DNA of 26,929 nucleotides from positions 1 to 26,929 of the forward strand of contig JANQPK010000173.1 in NCBI GenBank assembly GCA_028289505.1, in the 5' to 3' direction. The notes beneath the pieces are model-generated. The model did no database searches, was not told where the DNA came from, and saw nothing but the letters and a program-made list of their open reading frames with translations. A program made the translations under genes and the position numbers. Numbering within the stretch: the stretch's first letter is position 1; every line of letters begins with the position of its first letter. Positions 22,880-26,929 of the stretch are shown piece after piece. Origin of the DNA: Cyclobacteriaceae bacterium. GTDB taxonomy: Bacteria; Bacteroidota; Bacteroidia; Cytophagales; Cyclobacteriaceae.

Positions 22880-24214
22880 GTGAGATATCTTCTGGCAATA
22901 ACTTTCCTGCTATTAAACGCCTCCACCTTGTGGGCTGCTGCCAACTCGGACACCGTATTGGTCATGGAAATTAGAGATGTCATAGATCCTCGAATGAACC
23001 GCTATGTTGAGTTAGCACTGGAGGAAGCCACCAATGTGGGAGCAAAAATGGTGATAATTGATATGGATACCCCTGGTGGAGCGTTAAACGACGCTGATGA
23101 CATCAGTACTGCAATACTTGAATTTCCTGTTCCCATACATGTCTTTATAAATAAAGATGCCGCTTCTGCAGGTGCTCTGATTTCCATTGCCTGTGACAGT
23201 ATTTTTATGACTTCAGGAGCCAGGATTGGAGCTGCCACTGTAGTTACCGCCGATGGCACAGCAGCACCCGATAAATATCAGTCGTATATGAGATCAATTA
23301 TGAGATCTACCGCGGAGGCCAATGGAAGAGATCCACAAATTGCTGAGGCCATGGTAGATGAAGAACTGGAGGTGCCGGGAATATCGGAAAAAGGAGAAGT
23401 GGTCACTTTCTCCACCAAGGAAGCGATAAAGTTCGGCTTTTGTGAAGCTGAACTAAATAGTATCGAAGAAATCGTAGAACGCCAGAACCTTAGCGATTAC
23501 ACCATATATCGCTACCAAAAAGACAGCGTTGAGAAGATTATCGCTTTTTTTCTCAATCCTTTTATTAGTGGCATCCTGATATTGATAATCGTAGGTGGTA
23601 TCTATTTTGAGCTACAAACTCCTGGTGTTGGCTTCCCTATTTTAGCCGCATTGGTAGCAGCAGTGCTATACCTGGTACCTTACTATCTTAATGGCCTAGC
23701 TGCCAATTGGGAGATTCTAGTTTTCCTAGTAGGGTTACTGCTAATTGCGGTGGAGGTTTTCGTGATTCCCGGCTTTGGTCTGGCAGGAATATCCGGACTG
23801 ATATTGACCATCGGTGGACTGTCACTGGTAATGATAAACAATGATGCTTTTGACTTTTCTTTTGTTCCCTCTGGCGAAATTATGACCGCAGTAATGACCA
23901 CCCTGATTGGGTTAATGGGTGCGATGTTGGTTATGATCTTTGGAGGTTTTGGTTTTACTGAGAGCAAGTTCTTTCGACGGGTAGCACTCGTTGATGTGCA
24001 GGACTCAAAGCAAGGTTACACCTCTGACTTCAAGGCAAGATCATACCTAGGAGAATCAGGCACCGCGTATACCGTACTTCGACCCAGTGGAAAGGTCAAG
24101 ATTGGCGATGAAGTACTGGATGCATATACCAGGGGAGAGTTTATAGATGAAGGAGTACCGGTAAAGGTAATTGACGAAGAGGGGACCTCGCTTAAGGTAA
24201 AGAAGCTCCAATGA
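22880..24214 (+). CDS. NfeD-family membrane serine protease (NfeD1b type)
   Basis: The 444-residue protein has a signal peptide (about 1-20), a ClpP-like protease domain outside the cytoplasm (about 25-215), several membrane segments from about 222 to 365 and a C-terminal NfeD beta-barrel (about 375-444). The catalytic serine is probably S96 in DAASAGALIS and the lysine possibly K132. DTPGGALNDADDI is the oxyanion-region motif. Homologues cleave membrane proteins such as stomatins; no stomatin/SPFH gene is adjacent here. The start is GTG at 22880, since an in-frame stop lies six bases upstream and the next ATG would lose the signal peptide. It overlaps kdsB by four bases. Confidence 0.92.
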   Translation: MRYLLAITFLLLNASTLWAAANSDTVLVMEIRDVIDPRMNRYVELALEEATNVGAKMVIIDMDTPGGALNDADDISTAILEFPVPIHVFINKDAASAGALISIACDSIFMTSGARIGAATVVTADGTAAPDKYQSYMRSIMRSTAEANGRDPQIAEAMVDEELEVPGISEKGEVVTFSTKEAIKFGFCEAELNSIEEIVERQNLSDYTIYRYQKDSVEKIIAFFLNPFISGILILIIVGGIYFELQTPGVGFPILAALVAAVLYLVPYYLNGLAANWEILVFLVGLLLIAVEVFVIPGFGLAGISGLILTIGGLSLVMINNDAFDFSFVPSGEIMTAVMTTLIGLMGAMLVMIFGGFGFTESKFFRRVALVDVQDSKQGYTSDFKARSYLGESGTAYTVLRPSGKVKIGDEVLDAYTRGEFIDEGVPVKVIDEEGTSLKVKKLQ

Positions 24215-24951
24215 AGGTCGCCGGGATCATTCCAGTTCGATTTCAATCAACCAGATTCCCCGGCAAAGCTCTAGTGGATATAAATGGCAGATCGATGGTA
24301 CAAAGGGTATACCATCAGGCCTCGACAAGTCAAGGACTTGACAAAGTAGTGGTAGCCACCGACCACAAAGATATTTTTGATCATGTTAAGGATTTTGGTG
24401 GTGCGGTATGCATGACCAGTGAGCTTCACCCCAGTGGAACGGATAGATGTAGGGAAGCTCTGGAACAAATGGGGCAATCCTATGATTTTGTGGTAAATAT
24501 TCAGGGAGATGAACCGTTCATTGATCCTCGTCAGATAGATGCGCTTGTTGCCGGTTTGGACCGTTCTGTACAAATAGCAACTCAAGCCAAGGAGATCCAT
24601 GACTACAGCAAGCTGGCTGATCCCAACTGTGTAAAAGTGATCCTCGACAAACAAGGCAATGCGCTCTATTTTAGCAGGTCACCCCTTCCCTATTTACGAA
24701 ACGTTTCTCCGGATCAGTGGCTTGGTCATTTCCGCTATTACCATCACATTGGTCTATACGCCTATCATCATGAGGTTTTGCAGCAAATTACTTCATTACC
24801 AGTATCAAAATTGGAAAAAGCCGAAGGGTTAGAACAGCTCAGATGGCTTGAGAACGGCTATTCAATAAAAGTACTAACTACCACCTATCAAGCAGACGGT
24901 ATTGACACACCAGAAGATCTGGAGAGAGCTATTAGACTGCATTCTAGCTAA
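24211..24951 (+). CDS. kdsB: 3-deoxy-manno-octulosonate cytidylyltransferase
   Basis: KdsB activates Kdo with CTP to form CMP-Kdo for transfer to lipid A. The 246 residues match the family. Motifs: IIPVRFQSTRFPGKAL (6-21), NIQGDEPFID starting at residue 96 with the metal-binding D100, YFSRSPLPY, and the late KLEKAEGLEQLRWLENG. It overlaps the nfeD stop by four bases (ATGA) and so is probably translationally coupled to it. Its TAA is interleaved with the stop of the convergent metF gene. Confidence 0.97.
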   Translation: MKVAGIIPVRFQSTRFPGKALVDINGRSMVQRVYHQASTSQGLDKVVVATDHKDIFDHVKDFGGAVCMTSELHPSGTDRCREALEQMGQSYDFVVNIQGDEPFIDPRQIDALVAGLDRSVQIATQAKEIHDYSKLADPNCVKVILDKQGNALYFSRSPLPYLRNVSPDQWLGHFRYYHHIGLYAYHHEVLQQITSLPVSKLEKAEGLEQLRWLENGYSIKVLTTTYQADGIDTPEDLERAIRLHSS

Positions 24952-25901
24952 AATAAGGCGGCAGCGATCTTATGCACCGGTTCAGCCTTTCCCATTGAAT
25001 AAAAATGCAGACATGGAACACCAAATTCCATGAGCTCCTTAGATTGCTGGATGGCCCACTCTACTCCTACTTCTCTTACCTGATCGTTATTACTGCATTT
25101 TTCTATTTCATCAGATAACTCCTCAGGCAGGTCGATATGGAAAATTCTTGGCAAAGTGGTATTCTGCTTTTGGACAGTAATGGGCTTTAATCCTGGTATT
25201 ATTGGCACATCAATGCCGATTTCCCGACACTTATTCACAAAGTCGAAGTACTTCTGATTATCAAAAAACATCTGGGTGACAATGTATTCTGCACCCAATT
25301 CCACTTTGCGTTTTAGATAATGTAGATCAAACTTCAAGTTCGGGGCTTCAAAGTGCTTTTCCGGATAGCCTGCAACTCCGATACAAAAATTGGTATGATT
25401 GGCGTTAAGTAGTTCCTCGTCTAAATAGCTTCCCTCATTCATCTTAACCACCTGCTCAACTAGCTCAATGGCATAGTTATGGCCTTGTTCCTCAGAACGG
25501 AACACCCCTTCGGATTTAATAGCATCTCCCCTAATCACCAGTACATTATGGATGTCGAGAAAATTCAAATCAATGAGGGCATTCTCCGTCTCCTCTCGAG
25601 TAAACCCACCACAAATAATATGAGGAACTGGGTCCACATTGTATTTATTCTTAATAGCTGAGCAAATTCCCACAGTACCGGGACGCTTGCGGATGGACCT
25701 TTTTTCTAATAGTCCATTGCCACGGTCTTTATATACATACTCTTCACGATGATAGGTTACATCCACAAATGGAGGCTTAAACTCCATTAGAGGATCGAGA
25801 TGGCTAAACAAGCTCTGAATACTCTGTCCCTTCAACGGAGGTAGGATTTCAATGCTAAATAGAGTATCCTTAGCATTTTTCAAGTGTTCGGTTATTTTCA
25901 T
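24948..25901 (-). CDS. metF: 5,10-methylenetetrahydrofolate reductase
   Basis: MetF reduces methylene-THF to methyl-THF, the methyl donor for MetH, using bound FAD. The 317-residue length is typical of the bacterial single-domain TIM barrel. It has FSIEILPP near 16-23 with the catalytic-region Glu (E18), VDVTYH, HIICGGFTREE, NVLVIRGD, VAGYPEKH, KRKVELGAEYIVTQMFFD and PGLKPI. It starts nine bases after the metH stop, which fits a metH-metF operon carrying out sequential steps. The stop overlaps kdsB by four bases. Confidence 0.97.
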   Translation of the reverse strand: MKITEHLKNAKDTLFSIEILPPLKGQSIQSLFSHLDPLMEFKPPFVDVTYHREEYVYKDRGNGLLEKRSIRKRPGTVGICSAIKNKYNVDPVPHIICGGFTREETENALIDLNFLDIHNVLVIRGDAIKSEGVFRSEEQGHNYAIELVEQVVKMNEGSYLDEELLNANHTNFCIGVAGYPEKHFEAPNLKFDLHYLKRKVELGAEYIVTQMFFDNQKYFDFVNKCREIGIDVPIIPGLKPITVQKQNTTLPRIFHIDLPEELSDEIEKCSNNDQVREVGVEWAIQQSKELMEFGVPCLHFYSMGKAEPVHKIAAALF

Positions 25902-25910
25902 CCTATAGGT

Positions 25911-26929
25911 TTATAAATCGTAGTTAAGGTTTGGTTTTAACCATTTCTCTGCTTCCTCAACTGAAATTCCTTTTCGCTTGGCATAGTCCACCACCTGATC
26001 TTTTCCAATTTTCCCTAAGCCAAAATAGCGGCTTTGCTCGCCACCAATATAGTACCCACTAACAGATGCTGCTGGGTACATGGCACAGGACTCAGTGAGC
26101 TGAATACCCAACTTTTCCGCTTGCAATAGTTCAAAAAGTGCTCTCTTTTCAGTGTGATCAGGACAGGCCGGATATCCAGGTGCAGGTCGAATACCGGTGT
26201 AGCGTTCTCTAATTAGAGAATCATTATCCCATTGTTCATCTGCCGCATATCCCCACAATTCTTTACGTACTTTCTTATGCATCTTTTCTGCCAAAGCCTC
26301 AGCCAATCGATCAGCAACTGCTTTGAGCATTATGGACTTGTAGTCGTCATGATCCTGCTTATACTGTTCCAACAAAGGCTCAATACCCAATCCAGCGGTG
26401 ACCGCGAAGAAACCTAGGTAATCCATAACTCCTGTGCTTTCAGGTGCTATAAAGTCAGCTAAACAAAAGTTTGGCAAACCATTGGCCTTTTTACCCTGTT
26501 GTCGAAGAAAATGGACAGTCAGCATAGCCTCTGCCCTTTCTGAATCCTTAAAAACTAAAACGTCATCTCCCAGGCTGTTGGCAGGGTAAACCCCAATTGA
26601 AGCTGCCGCTCGTAAGGAACTGCCTTGCACCAGCTGATCCAGCATTTCATTGGCATCATGATAGAGTTTACTGGCTTCCTGACCAATCAAGTGGTGTTCG
26701 AGGATTTGAGGAAACTTCCCTTTTAGCATCCAGGTTTGGAAAAACGGGGTCCAGTCGATGTAGGGTCTAATATCCGCTAGAGGGATGTCGTGATAGCGCT
26801 GGGTGCCGATTAGAGAAGGCGTGACAACATCATGTTTACTCCAATCAATACTTAGGCGATTGGATCTAGCCTCCGCTAATGAACGATATTGTTTCTGACT
26901 GGTGCGATTGGCATGATTTATTCTAAGAT
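25911..26929 (-). CDS. metH: Cobalamin-dependent methionine synthase, C-terminal part (runs off right edge)
   Basis: About 338 codons are open from the right edge to the stop at 25911. The visible part is the C-terminal activation domain that binds S-adenosylmethionine and reductively methylates the cobalamin. It shows IDWTPFFQTW, SIGVYPAN, YLGFFAVTAGLGIE, the AdoMet motif RPAPGYPACPDHTEK and the late ESCAMYPAASVSGYY. The homocysteine, methyl-THF and B12 domains must lie beyond the window. The frame is open upstream of the first visible Met (26729) with matching family sequence, so that Met is not the start. No B12 riboswitch can be assessed since the 5' end is missing. Confidence 0.96.
   Translation of the reverse strand, partial: LRINHANRTSQKQYRSLAEARSNRLSIDWSKHDVVTPSLIGTQRYHDIPLADIRPYIDWTPFFQTWMLKGKFPQILEHHLIGQEASKLYHDANEMLDQLVQGSSLRAAASIGVYPANSLGDDVLVFKDSERAEAMLTVHFLRQQGKKANGLPNFCLADFIAPESTGVMDYLGFFAVTAGLGIEPLLEQYKQDHDDYKSIMLKAVADRLAEALAEKMHKKVRKELWGYAADEQWDNDSLIRERYTGIRPAPGYPACPDHTEKRALFELLQAEKLGIQLTESCAMYPAASVSGYYIGGEQSRYFGLGKIGKDQVVDYAKRKGISVEEAEKWLKPNLNYDL

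Noticed and set aside
25911..26729. Treating the ATG at 26729 as the start of a short metH-like gene
   Set aside because: The frame stays open to the right edge with family sequence such as IDWTPFFQTW before that Met, so it is internal.

Overview
This window reads as ordinary, tightly packed chromosomal core of a member of the Bacteroidota, most likely of the Cytophagales. The clues are a PorX-type regulator of the type IX secretion system (T9SS), a fused lpxC-fabZ gene, DUF4296, DUF3822 and DUF1573 family genes, a Bat-type DUF58/VWA cluster, almost no Shine-Dalgarno signals, and promoter elements of the Bacteroidota form TTTG-N20-TAnnTTTG. I see no tRNA, rRNA, insertion sequence, prophage, CRISPR array or attachment site. 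No gap between genes exceeds about 140 bases.

Layout. 1-2739 (minus): porX - tsaE - alanine dehydrogenase, each joined by an 8-base overlap; the last runs off the left edge. 2792-7898 (plus): HD phosphohydrolase - lpxD - lpxC/fabZ - lpxA - orphan ABC ATPase, an early lipid A operon. 8006-8488 (plus): a small, probably surface-exposed lipoprotein. 8492-11218 (minus): DUF4296 lipoprotein - mutS2. 11270-14743 (plus): DUF58 - membrane-anchored BatD-like protein - VWA protein (BatA-like) - YggS. 14784-15158 (plus): DUF423 membrane protein. 15170-17058 (minus): RecD-like helicase, then DUF1573 with its own strong promoter. 17135-19617 (plus): Nudix; pilin-like membrane protein - DUF3822 - coaD. 19586-20290 (minus): second Nudix. 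20392-21048 (plus): pyrE. 21045-22734 (minus): LysM/RlpA-like protein - TIGR02757 protein. 22880-24951 (plus): NfeD-type membrane protease - kdsB. 24948-26929 (minus): metH (C-terminal part only) - metF.

How the genes fit together. A large share serves the cell envelope: LpxD, LpxC and LpxA make lipid A, FabZ links this to fatty acid synthesis, KdsB activates Kdo for the core, the LysM protein binds peptidoglycan, and PorX is expected to govern secretion across the outer membrane. The rest is housekeeping: tRNA t6A modification, CoA, pyrimidine and methionine/folate metabolism, and DNA processing.

I did not find a clear new defence or mobile system. The leads I consider best are a pilin-like membrane protein followed directly by a DUF3822 (actin-like fold) gene, an ABC ATPase without a permease attached to the lpx operon, three inverted repeats at promoter regions, and convergent gene pairs whose 3' ends overlap or share stop codons.
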